The position numbers and the translations under genes were made by a program. This document shows positions 1 to 6,562 of a DNA stretch of 11,135 nucleotides, one piece after another; position 1 is the first letter of the stretch; each line of letters opens with the position of its first letter. The notes under the pieces were generated by a model. It did not search any database, was not told the DNA's origin, and saw only the letters and a list, made by a program, of their open reading frames with translations. The stretch comes from Xanthobacteraceae bacterium. Its GTDB lineage: Bacteria > Pseudomonadota > Alphaproteobacteria > Rhizobiales > Xanthobacteraceae. The DNA is taken from NCBI GenBank assembly GCA_030036975.1, contig JASHSE010000631.1:1-11135 (forward strand). The letters run 5' to 3'.

Positions 1-2604
1 GAACGGATAAATCGCCTTGATGCCGCCGCTGGCGCGGCCGGTTGCAAAATTGTGGTCAGGCTGCAGCGTGCCGAGGCTGTCGGTGTAGGCGTTTTCATGC
101 TCCCACAGCGCAAAGACCCGCGCTGATGGTTCGAGCACCACAGCCTGCCAGTTGTACGTGCCGGTGAGGCCGCCGGTGGCGAGCCAGCGGTCGCCGATAA
201 AATTGCCGGCGGCCATGCCGGCGACATCGTCGACCAAAATATCCGACCAGGCGCCGCCCGCATCGAAGCGCAGCGTCGGGGTCAGCCGCCAGCCCAGATA
301 GCCGCCGGTGGTCCAGCCGTCGCCCTTGAGCACGCCGTTGAACGCCTGCGACACATAGTCGAAATGCTCGTACCCGCCGAGCACGCCGACCAGGAAATCC
401 GGTGTGACCCGGCGCGTGAGTCCGGTGAGCGCGTTGATCTGCTCACCATTGAGATCGCTGCCGGACGTGTTGCGGATGAAATCGGCGCCGCGCACGTCGA
501 TCCAGGCGAGCCAGTCGTGCGGAAGCGCGGCGGGCGGCGGCGCCTTGGTCGCGAGGCTGTCCTCGCCGGCATAGCCGAGCGCGGAGAAGCCATCGGCCAC
601 GCGTTTGCCGCTTGCATCGGGCGACGCGAGGAAGCTGTTGAGACTGTCTTGTTGCGCGGGCGTCGTATCTGAAACAACCGCTTCGAGTGCCTTGAGCGGA
701 TCGACGAGGCCCGCTCCGAATTGCGGATTGACGCCCGGCGATCCGAGATGCTTGGCTGTCGCGACCAGGATGGCGCGAATGTCCTCCGGCTTGAGCGACG
801 GCTTGTGGGCGATCAGCAATGCGGCAACGCCGCTCACATTGGCGGTCGCGACCGAGGTCCCAGTTGTAAGCTGCACGCCGCCGTCGGGCGCCGGCACCAG
901 AATCTCCACGCCCGGGGCGGCGACGGTGACGTATCTCCCTTGGTTGGCGCCGTTGAACAGCCGATCGTTCGCGTCGGTCGCGGTGACGGCCATGACGTTT
1001 GGATCGGCGCCGGGATAAAGCGGGGCTGCTTTCGGGCCCTTGTTGCCGGCGGCGGCGATCAAGAGAACGCCCTTCTCGCGGGCAATCTGCAGCGCCTGTG
1101 CGAGCGCCGGATCCGGCGGCCCGGCGAAGCTCATGTTGACGATCCTGGCGCTGTGCCGGATCGCGTAATCGAGTCCGTTGATGATCTTCAACGTATCGGC
1201 CTTCGGCTGGCCGGCGCCGCCGAAGGCGCAGATCGCGATGATCTTGGCATCCGGGGCGACGCCCAACAGCTGGGCGTGCGACGCGATCGCGCCGGCCATG
1301 CCGGTGCCGTGGGCATCCGGCGCGGTCGCACCGCAGCCGGCGTCGTAGCGGTCGGTGACCGTGCCGGCGAGATCGGGTTGCTTGGAGTCGATCTCCGAAT
1401 CGATCAGCGCAATGACGACTTTGTCGCCTTTGGTGATCCGGTGCGCTTCGAGAAGATGGAGCTTGCGCACGACGTATTGTGCCGCAGCGCCCGCGTCGGC
1501 ATCAGGATCGTTTTGACCCTGGGTCAGGCCGTAAACGTAATTGGGTTGCACCGCGGCATCGATCCGAGCGGCGTGAACGGCGACGACGACGTCGCGCACC
1601 GATCGCCCATTGGTGATGCGGAACGTGTAAACGGTTCGGCCCAGCATGCCGATGGCTTGCTGCGCCACAATGGTAAGGCCGAAACGGCGGGCGATGGCGG
1701 CGATCTGTTGCGGCGTCGTGCCGGCGCCGAACTGCAAGACCACTTCGTCCGGCACGAACCGGGTTTCGCCAATCGGCGGCATGCCCGAACCGGGCGGCAG
1801 CGGTATGACGGGCATATCAATAAGGCGCGTGCCCGGCGGCGCGCCATTGCCGCCCTGCCGCCCGTTGGCGAGACTGCCCGGGCCGTTGTTGCCGCGCTGC
1901 CTCGCGCCGACGACGGTGCGGCTGCCCGCGCCAGCGTTGCCGCCGCCAGTACCGTTGCCGATGCTGCCGCCCGAAGGCGCGGGCTGTTCGCCCAGAGGGA
2001 TTTGGAAGGTAAAGCCGCCGCCGTTGGGCGTGAGCGCCTGCGGGCGGTCGTTGAAGCCGGCATCGATCGCGTTGTCGATCGCGCCAGCAATCGCCTGCCC
2101 CGATATTTGCGCGATGATCGGCGTCGCCGCGACCTGCATCGCGCGCAACTTGTTGCTGTCGTTCGGGACCCCATAGGTGAACTGATCGGCGACACTGATG
2201 GCGCTGGTGCCGCCCGGGGTGGTCACCGTAACGTCAACGGTGCCGGTGCCGGCCGGCGAAGTCGCGGTAATTTGGTTCAGGTTGTTGACGACAAACGAGG
2301 CCGGATTGCCGCCGAACCTGACCGCCTTTACACCGAAAAAATTGGCGCCGGTGATGATGACGCTGGTTCCCCCGCGGGGCGGACCGATATTCGGATTGAC
2401 ATTGCTGACCACTGGCGGGGCGACTGCGCCCGGCGCTTCAGTTGCCAGGCCGAGCGTGCACAACAGCACGACAAAAATGGCACCCGCCAACCAACAAACG
2501 CGGCCTGGTATCCGGATTTTCAGAAGTGCAACGGGTCGCGGCGCTGCGCACCGCCCGCTGAAAAAAGGCCACGCCGCCGCGGACTGACAAGCCAGCAATC
2601 GCAC
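1..2604 (-). CDS. S8 subtilisin-like serine protease autotransporter with N-terminal IPT/TIG domain (3' end cut by window edge)
   Basis: This is a putative secreted or surface-bound endopeptidase with a C-terminal beta-barrel translocator. The frame is open from the left edge upward, with 868 codons in the window. Domains in order: a hydrophobic signal segment at about residues 36-57; an IPT/TIG immunoglobulin-like domain at about 64-144; a Gly/Asn/Pro-rich linker at about 205-280; an S8 propeptide-like segment at about 283-362; the peptidase at about 390-643. The catalytic set is complete: Asp402 (ALIDSEID), His432 (HGTGMAG), oxyanion Asn521 (AAAGN) and Ser584 (GTSVATANVSG). From about residue 696 an autotransporter beta-domain begins (LTGLTRRVTPDFLVGVLGGY); roughly its last 100 residues lie outside. 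The GTG start at 2604 has a GGGGGGA Shine-Dalgarno 4 bases upstream. No in-frame ATG exists in the whole open stretch up to 2922, so the start is uncertain; GTG 2619 and TTG 2598 are alternatives. Substrate unknown. Confidence 0.9.
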   Translation of the reverse strand, partial: MRLLACQSAAAWPFFSGRCAAPRPVALLKIRIPGRVCWLAGAIFVVLLCTLGLATEAPGAVAPPVVSNVNPNIGPPRGGTSVIITGANFFGVKAVRFGGNPASFVVNNLNQITATSPAGTGTVDVTVTTPGGTSAISVADQFTYGVPNDSNKLRAMQVAATPIIAQISGQAIAGAIDNAIDAGFNDRPQALTPNGGGFTFQIPLGEQPAPSGGSIGNGTGGGNAGAGSRTVVGARQRGNNGPGSLANGRQGGNGAPPGTRLIDMPVIPLPPGSGMPPIGETRFVPDEVVLQFGAGTTPQQIAAIARRFGLTIVAQQAIGMLGRTVYTFRITNGRSVRDVVVAVHAARIDAAVQPNYVYGLTQGQNDPDADAGAAAQYVVRKLHLLEAHRITKGDKVVIALIDSEIDSKQPDLAGTVTDRYDAGCGATAPDAHGTGMAGAIASHAQLLGVAPDAKIIAICAFGGAGQPKADTLKIINGLDYAIRHSARIVNMSFAGPPDPALAQALQIAREKGVLLIAAAGNKGPKAAPLYPGADPNVMAVTATDANDRLFNGANQGRYVTVAAPGVEILVPAPDGGVQLTTGTSVATANVSGVAALLIAHKPSLKPEDIRAILVATAKHLGSPGVNPQFGAGLVDPLKALEAVVSDTTPAQQDSLNSFLASPDASGKRVADGFSALGYAGEDSLATKAPPPAALPHDWLAWIDVRGADFIRNTSGSDLNGEQINALTGLTRRVTPDFLVGVLGGYEHFDYVSQAFNGVLKGDGWTTGGYLGWRLTPTLRFDAGGAWSDILVDDVAGMAAGNFIGDRWLATGGLTGTYNWQAVVLEPSARVFALWEHENAYTDSLGTLQPDHNFATGRASGGIKAIYPF

Positions 2605-2922
2605 TGCGTCCCCCCGCACGTGCCGTGAGGTCACGTGTACGCCGACGCCTTCAATTCTTTGCGAGGGTATTTCCTCGCCCCCGGTCCCGAGAGCCGCGTT
2701 CGCTTGGCGCGCCGGCCTCGGGATGATCCTGACGTGGCTGCAAGTACACCTGGAAATCCATTCGCTGGCAATCAGACGAGACGAGAAAAGTCCTTGAGAT
2801 GTCGGCGGACTATCGGGCCCAAAGCGCTTTTGTCGTGGACCGTGACAATTTCGCCACGATCGCAACGTGCCGATAGCGGCCGGCGCACCACACGTTCGAG
2901 CCGACGTTGGTACGCAATTTTG
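2605..2922. other. Intergenic region upstream of the protease, with two CACGTG palindromes
   Basis: This 318-bp gap separates the isochorismatase-like stop from the protease start. The protease frame contains no stop here, but the translation is Arg/Pro/Cys-rich and reads as non-coding. Two CACGTG palindromes at 2617-2622 and 2632-2637, 15 bp apart centre to centre, lie just upstream of the likely GTG start and could be an operator; this is inference. I see no convincing -35/-10 pair and no terminator hairpin with a U-tract. Confidence 0.45.
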
Positions 2923-3501
2923 CTATTTGAAGGTGATCAGATCGGTGCGGCTAAGCGTCGAGGCGCCAGTCTTCAAAGGCTCGTTCGCGGCATTCGAACT
3001 GCGCTGATGCAGAATTTGGTACAACCCAATGGCGATTTCGTAATCGGTGGCGTCCAGGCTCGCATCGACGGGGACAACGACCGTGTAACCACGCAGCGTT
3101 GCTGCGACCGAAGTATAGGTCACCGATCCGCTGACCTTCCAGCCAGTCAGAATGAGCGTCGTGATCCCTTTGGCGTTGAGCGCCTTGTCGAGATCGGTAT
3201 TGTAGAACCTGTCCTGCGCTTGACTTTCAATCTTGATGTCGCCGGGCGCAGGAAGAACGTCCGGCAGCCACTTTGACATGGTCGGCGCTCGCGTCCCGTA
3301 CGCAATGGTCACGCCGGCCTTTCGCGCCCGCGCCAGCAGCGCAGAAATGGCCGGTACCATCCGGCCCGTGCAATTCGGTTGACGCGTGCAAATGGGATCG
3401 ACGATGTCGAATATGAGCAATGCCGTTGTTGCCGGGCTGAGGATCACCGGCACCGGATCCGGCGGTGACGGCATTTGCAGTGTCAGCAGAGGCTTGCTCA
3501 T
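2923..3501 (-). CDS. Isochorismatase-fold (cysteine hydrolase family) protein lacking catalytic Cys and Lys; probable pseudoenzyme
   Basis: This 192-residue protein has the isochorismatase/nicotinamidase-like alpha/beta fold. The first strand reads ALLIFDIVDP with the expected acidic residue, Asp32. Family members use an Asp-Lys-Cys triad. Here the Lys position in the GD-xxxx-K segment reads Ser93 (GDIKIESQAQDRF). The nucleophile position in the TG-xxx-x-C segment reads Ser126 (TGWKVSGSVTYTS). The rest of the fold looks intact: a TDLDKAL helix and RGYTVVVPVDAS before the C-terminal helix. It could be a pseudo-hydrolase used for binding, a Ser-based variant, or a decaying gene; no frameshift or stop is present. 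ATG 3501 is chosen because GGGGCGA lies just upstream and the sequence from there matches family length. A TTG at 3651 would add 50 unlikely residues encoded partly by a tandem repeat. It sits between the cyclase and the protease on the same strand. Confidence 0.75.
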   Translation of the reverse strand: MSKPLLTLQMPSPPDPVPVILSPATTALLIFDIVDPICTRQPNCTGRMVPAISALLARARKAGVTIAYGTRAPTMSKWLPDVLPAPGDIKIESQAQDRFYNTDLDKALNAKGITTLILTGWKVSGSVTYTSVAATLRGYTVVVPVDASLDATDYEIAIGLYQILHQRSSNAANEPLKTGASTLSRTDLITFK

Positions 3502-3552
3502 GGGGATCGCCCCGATTGCGACGGCGCCGCCCCGCTGCTTATCGCCGGCGCA

Positions 3553-3582
3553 AAGGCTGCTTGGCAGAAGGCTGCTTGGCAG
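3553..3582. repeat. 15-bp perfect tandem duplication
   Basis: Two exact adjacent copies of AAGGCTGCTTGGCAG occupy 3553-3567 and 3568-3582. They lie in the untranslated region upstream of the isochorismatase-like ATG (minus strand). This looks like a recent slippage-type duplication, as no substitutions separate the copies. Confidence 0.9.
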
Positions 3583-3586
3583 AATG

Positions 3587-3607
3587 ATAATATGAATACC
3601 GATCGGT
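3587..3607 (-). promoter_or_regulatory. Possible -10 element and 10-bp palindrome upstream of the isochorismatase-like gene
   Basis: Read on the minus strand, TATTAT at 3592-3587 resembles a sigma-70 -10 box. No good -35 is seen at 16-18 bp. Immediately upstream is a perfect palindrome, ACCGATCGGT (3598-3607), placed where a repressor could overlap the promoter. Transcription from here would include the 15-bp tandem repeat in the leader. This is inference from motif matching only. Confidence 0.35.
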
Positions 3608-3665
3608 CTGGAAGGCTGGGCGTCGCGACAGGCCGTGGCCGGGGGCTTCAAGCCGCCCTGCGGGA

Positions 3666-4946
3666 TCAGGTCGTGCCCAGCGTCGAGCGCAACTTGGACA
3701 TGATGATCGGCGACACCGGAGCCAGTGGCGGCGCCGGCTCGTTACCTGCGCTCTCGATAAGAACCAACGGCGCCGGGGCGACGCGGTTACGGCCCTCGGC
3801 TTTGGCGCGATAGAGCGCCCGATCGGCGCTCGCCACGAGCGATTCAAGCGTCTGCCCCGGTTCGCTCGCCATGGCGAGGCCGACGCTCACGGTGGGATGG
3901 CAGGTTAATCCCTCCACCGGCAGCGCATCGAAGCCGTGCCGCACCATTTCGGCGATCTGGAGCGCGCGCGTCATGCTCGCGCCGGGCAGCATGCAGGCGA
4001 ACTCGTCGCCGCCCATCCGCGCGAACAGATCGTCGGCCCTCATGGCCGGTTTGACGAGCTCCGTCAGGCCGCGCAGCACCTGATCGCCGGCGTGATGGCC
4101 GGCGCCGTCGTTGATGTCCTTGAAGCGGTCGAGGTCGAACAGCAGCAGCGCGACGGGCTGCCGGTCGGCGAGGGCGGCATCCAACAGACGCTCGCCGCGT
4201 TCGAAGAAGTCGCGGCGGTTGGCGATGCCGGTCAGCGCGTCGGTGAGCGCCGCTTTTCGTTGCTGCAGCTCGACGCGCTCCTTGGCCATGCACACACGCA
4301 GAAAGGCGAGCGCGAAGGTCGTGCACAGCGCCTCCAGCGCCATGATGGAGATGAACAGGCGCTGCCCACCGTTCATGGCCGCCATCGTGCTCACCGGGTT
4401 CAGCCGCAGCGCGGCGGCCAGCGGGATCCGCGCCAGCAGGAAGCCCGCATGGATGATGAGAAGCGCCAATGTCGGCCAGCGCGACATCAACTCGGGGTCG
4501 AGCCCGCGCCACACTTCGCGCGCGGCCAAGAGGACGTACGTTGCCAGGATGGCCGAGAGTACGAGGAGGCGCGCCTGCTGTGTCCCGGAAAAGTCGCTCC
4601 ATTGGCAGAGCACCAGCCAGAGTGCGGCGCCGGCGAAGACGAATGGTGGCCGCACTGTTCGTCCCTCGAAGATGCGCGCGCCCGCCCACACCACGCCGTA
4701 GGCGCAGCAGAGGAGAGCGCTTGCCGCGAAGGTGGAGCTATTGCCCGGAACCGTGCCGTGCAGCAGGCCGACGCCCGCGGCGGCGAGCAGGCAGCCGATG
4801 CCCCACAGCGCCAGCGCCAATTCGCGGCGGTTCTGCATCCAGGCGAACAAGAGCAGCGCGCCGGCGGTCGCGGTGAGGAAAACGCTGACCAGACCGAGCG
4901 TCGGCAGATCGACGATGAAAGGCCAATTGGCGAACGCCGGCACCAT
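3666..4946 (-). CDS. Membrane-bound diguanylate cyclase (GGDEF domain)
   Basis: It synthesises cyclic di-GMP from two GTP at the inner membrane. From ATG 4946 the protein is 426 residues. The N-terminal half has several hydrophobic helices (about six or seven, roughly residues 14-220), including GLVSVFLTATAGALLLFAW and LALLIIHAGFLLARIPLAA. The GGDEF domain follows at about 230-400. It contains DALTGIANRRDFF, FDLDRFKDINDGAGHHAGD and an intact active site RMGGDEF (312-316). An RxxD inhibitory site (RADD, 303-306) lies exactly five residues before GGDEF, as in PleD-like enzymes, so product inhibition is likely. No EAL domain is present. The start is uncertain: ATG 4946 and ATG 4952 are preceded by G-rich sequence, and the same frame extends to a TTG at 5009. 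The sensing input of the membrane region is unknown. The isochorismatase-like gene follows 164 bp downstream. Confidence 0.93.
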   Translation of the reverse strand: MVPAFANWPFIVDLPTLGLVSVFLTATAGALLLFAWMQNRRELALALWGIGCLLAAAGVGLLHGTVPGNSSTFAASALLCCAYGVVWAGARIFEGRTVRPPFVFAGAALWLVLCQWSDFSGTQQARLLVLSAILATYVLLAAREVWRGLDPELMSRWPTLALLIIHAGFLLARIPLAAALRLNPVSTMAAMNGGQRLFISIMALEALCTTFALAFLRVCMAKERVELQQRKAALTDALTGIANRRDFFERGERLLDAALADRQPVALLLFDLDRFKDINDGAGHHAGDQVLRGLTELVKPAMRADDLFARMGGDEFACMLPGASMTRALQIAEMVRHGFDALPVEGLTCHPTVSVGLAMASEPGQTLESLVASADRALYRAKAEGRNRVAPAPLVLIESAGNEPAPPLAPVSPIIMSKLRSTLGTT

Positions 4947-5009
4947 CCCCATCCCCACTGACGATGCAAGGGATTTTACCGGCAAAATGCTGGCGATCCG
5001 CTTGCGCAA

Positions 5010-5029
5010 TTGCCTAAAGTTTGAGGCAA
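5010..5029. promoter_or_regulatory. Imperfect dyad upstream of the diguanylate cyclase
   Basis: TTGCCT at 5010-5015 and AGGCAA at 5024-5029 are perfect inverted arms. The inner bases also partly match, giving 16 of 20 symmetric positions. It lies about 63 bp upstream of ATG 4946 and immediately upstream of the alternative TTG start at 5009. Its size and position fit a dimeric-regulator operator or a leader hairpin; no known regulator can be named. Confidence 0.35.
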
Positions 5030-5199
5030 GTGCGTCGAGCTGAAACGGGCCGCGCCGATGCTATGGTTCACAACTTCTCACCGGCGAATCACTGGCGAAA
5101 GGTTTGGTGAAGTTTTGGCAGCGCGCCGTCTTAATTCTGGCGCAAACGCGCCGGATTGTTGGCGGCCGTGGTGAGGTGTCGCGTAGGGGGAAGTCAGCC

Positions 5200-5238
5200 A
5201 TGACAAACGCTCGGGGAGGGGCCGGCGCATCGCCCTGA
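5200..5238 (+). CDS. Micro-ORF 1, possible leader peptide (MTNARGGAGASP)
   Basis: This 12-residue ORF starts with ATG six bases after AGGGGGAAG, the strongest ribosome-binding site in this intergenic stretch. It ends with TGA overlapping the start of the next micro-ORF (TGATG). The codon content (Gly, Ala, Arg) gives no clear attenuation signal for one amino acid. It may be translated only to control downstream expression. Confidence 0.35.
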   Translation: MTNARGGAGASP

Positions 5239-5273
5239 TGCGCGTGAAAGAAGAACCCTCCCGGGTTCAATAG
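5238..5273 (+). CDS. Micro-ORF 2, possible leader peptide (MRVKEEPSRVQ)
   Basis: This 11-residue ORF begins at the ATG that overlaps the stop of micro-ORF 1, an arrangement typical of termination-reinitiation coupling. Its second half encodes, and its translation would melt, the GAACCC/GGGTTC hairpin. It ends in TAG, two bases before a 16-bp tandem repeat. Whether it is translated cannot be decided from sequence alone. Confidence 0.3.
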   Translation: MRVKEEPSRVQ

Positions 5274-5274
5274 C

Positions 5275-5306
5275 CTTCGCGTGCAGGATTCTTCGCGTGC
5301 AGGATC
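5275..5306. repeat. 16-bp tandem repeat (15 of 16 identical)
   Basis: CTTCGCGTGCAGGATT at 5275-5290 is followed directly by CTTCGCGTGCAGGATC at 5291-5306, differing only at the last base. It lies between the micro-ORF leader and the likely ATG of the next gene. Using the GTG at 5281 as a start would translate it, which argues against that start. Confidence 0.85.
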
Positions 5307-5382
5307 CAAAGGCCAGCCGGGCGACGCGGCGACTTGCTGCCGGGATCTGGCCGGCAATAACAAATGCGTGCGAGCTGCTTTT

Positions 5383-6396
5383 ATGTTGCGTCGTGTTCGT
5401 TCGCGCATCCGTTTTTCCGTTGGCTTGTTGGGCGGCGTAGTTCTCGGCGCGTCCCTGCTCAGTTGGGCGTATGGCCGGCACGCTGACGCGGGCCGCTACA
5501 CCTGGGTCAGCGTCGACTCGGCCAACGTTCCGCCGGCCGAGACCGCTGAATTGTGGCATGTGTCGGCGCGTTGCGTCCGACCCTATTTCGCCAGAGCGCT
5601 GTTGCGATCGAAGGTCGAACTCCAGGCGCATTACGAGCGCGCGCCTGACGAGATTCGCGCTCGACTCGATCCCAGAGCCAATCCCGCTCAATCCGTTGAG
5701 CCGGCAGCCTGGCATCCGCTCGAAAGCGGCAGGTCAAAGGAAACCGGACGCAGCAATCAAGACAAAGAGTATGTCGCATCGTTACAGGTCAAGTATGCCG
5801 AGTGGTATGCCGCCCTGTTCAAGCTCGAGATACAGGCGAACAACTGGCAGCAACGGTTGCTCGATCTCGCCGATCAAACCGTCATTCTCAGCGCCGCATC
5901 GCGCAAGAGTTTTGCAGCATACTCCCGCGGCAATATGCAGCTGATAAGCTCGCAAGGCGATTTTGACGGCACCCTGCTCACGGCGCTGGGGCTCGGCGGA
6001 CTTCCCGGCGACGAACAGCTATCGCTCAAATCCGATTGCGTAACGGTCAGCCTCGTCAAGCAGCGCTTCGGCAGCCCGGACTACCTCAAAAAACTTTGGC
6101 GCTGGCCGATCGATTGCCTCGCCGAATTCCTGCTCGGATTGGAGCTGGTGTTGATCGCGATATTTTTCGCGCCTGTCGTTCTCTGGATGGAAACCGGCGA
6201 CGCGGCAATGGTCACGCGGCCTGTCCGCGATCTGGCCAATCGCCTGCGCGCCGGCATCCGCAACTTCGACAGAGATCGATTCGTCAGCACTGTGTTGGAG
6301 CGGCTCCGGCGAATGCGGACGATCGCCGCCGCCGGTTACCGGATTAGTCCATCCGACGTGACCTGGCGCTGGCGGCGATGCTGGCGGCAACGTTGA
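5383..6396 (+). CDS. Uncharacterised inner-membrane protein with two TM segments and a large periplasmic domain
   Basis: I do not recognise this family. From ATG 5383 it is 337 residues. A basic N-terminus (LRRVRSRIRF) leads into a TM helix at about 11-29 (VGLLGGVVLGASLLSWAY). A soluble, probably periplasmic region follows at about 30-240, with scattered Trp/Tyr, a few Cys and an amphipathic stretch around KYAEWYAALFKLEIQANNWQ. A second TM lies at about 246-270 (LLGLELVLIAIFFAPVVLWM). A basic cytoplasmic tail then runs to the TGA. The plan of TM, periplasmic domain, TM resembles sensor-type proteins, but no HAMP, kinase or GGDEF module follows. The tail ends in an odd Trp/Arg-rich run, while another frame at the same place encodes a hydrophobic helix (see findings). 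A GTG at 5281 would add 34 residues but reads through a tandem repeat and has no ribosome-binding site. The ATG itself has only a weak one. Confidence 0.65.
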   Translation: MLRRVRSRIRFSVGLLGGVVLGASLLSWAYGRHADAGRYTWVSVDSANVPPAETAELWHVSARCVRPYFARALLRSKVELQAHYERAPDEIRARLDPRANPAQSVEPAAWHPLESGRSKETGRSNQDKEYVASLQVKYAEWYAALFKLEIQANNWQQRLLDLADQTVILSAASRKSFAAYSRGNMQLISSQGDFDGTLLTALGLGGLPGDEQLSLKSDCVTVSLVKQRFGSPDYLKKLWRWPIDCLAEFLLGLELVLIAIFFAPVVLWMETGDAAMVTRPVRDLANRLRAGIRNFDRDRFVSTVLERLRRMRTIAAAGYRISPSDVTWRWRRCWRQR

Positions 6397-6401
6397 TCTG
6401 G

Positions 6402-6416
6402 TTAACGCCTGCTTAA
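6402..6416. promoter_or_regulatory. CtrA-like box TTAA-N7-TTAA
   Basis: TTAACGCCTGCTTAA is an exact match to the alphaproteobacterial CtrA consensus, two TTAA half-sites separated by 7 bp. It lies just after the stop of the 5383-6396 gene and about 230 bp upstream of the small ORF at 6647. Such an 8-base AT match is unexpected in GC-rich DNA. Target gene and direction are unproven. Confidence 0.45.
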
Positions 6417-6562
6417 GTCGTCGGTCGGTCGCGCCGTACGCCACAAAGACCTCGGTTGACGGGCTTCCGCAACGCCGCCGCGTCGCCCATCAAGGCGCCG
6501 GTAAGGCGCGATTGCGGCTGATCTGCGCGGCGGCGCCGGCGGATTGCGCGAAGGTGTGTTCC

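Larger units (their letters stand above)
5185..5273 (+). promoter_or_regulatory. Candidate structured leader with two overlapping micro-ORFs and two hairpins
   Basis: A strong Shine-Dalgarno AGGGGGAAG (5185-5193) precedes a 12-codon ORF (5200-5238). Its TGA stop shares one base with the ATG of an 11-codon ORF (5238-5273). Hairpin 1 pairs GCGCATC (5225-5231) with GATGCGC (5237-5243) around a GCCCT loop and encloses the stop/start junction. Hairpin 2 pairs GAACCC (5253-5258) with GGGTTC (5263-5268) around TCCC. The CCCTCCC at 5256-5262 could instead pair with GGGAGGG inside the GGGGAGGGG at 5213-5221, giving mutually exclusive folds, and it resembles an anti-Shine-Dalgarno sequence. This combination looks like a translation-coupled attenuator or riboregulator for the downstream gene at 5383. 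Function is inference. Confidence 0.4.

Noticed and set aside
721..2628. 635-codon open frame on the plus strand opposite the protease
   Set aside because: It is codon-register-aligned with the minus-strand protease, whose catalytic motifs are unambiguous. The plus-strand product is Arg/Asp/Gly-rich and shows no domain.
3936..4961. 341-codon plus-strand frame opposite the GGDEF gene
   Set aside because: It is a Gln/Arg/Glu-rich shadow of the diguanylate cyclase frame, which has an intact GGDEF and I-site.
5250..5275. tRNA-like T-arm (GGGTTCAA)
   Set aside because: Only one 6-bp hairpin with a 4-base loop; no acceptor, D or anticodon arms.
5061..5408. 115-codon minus-strand frame in the divergent intergenic region
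   Set aside because: Arg/Pro-rich translation, no ribosome-binding site, and it runs across two tandem copies of a repeat and into the plus-strand gene.
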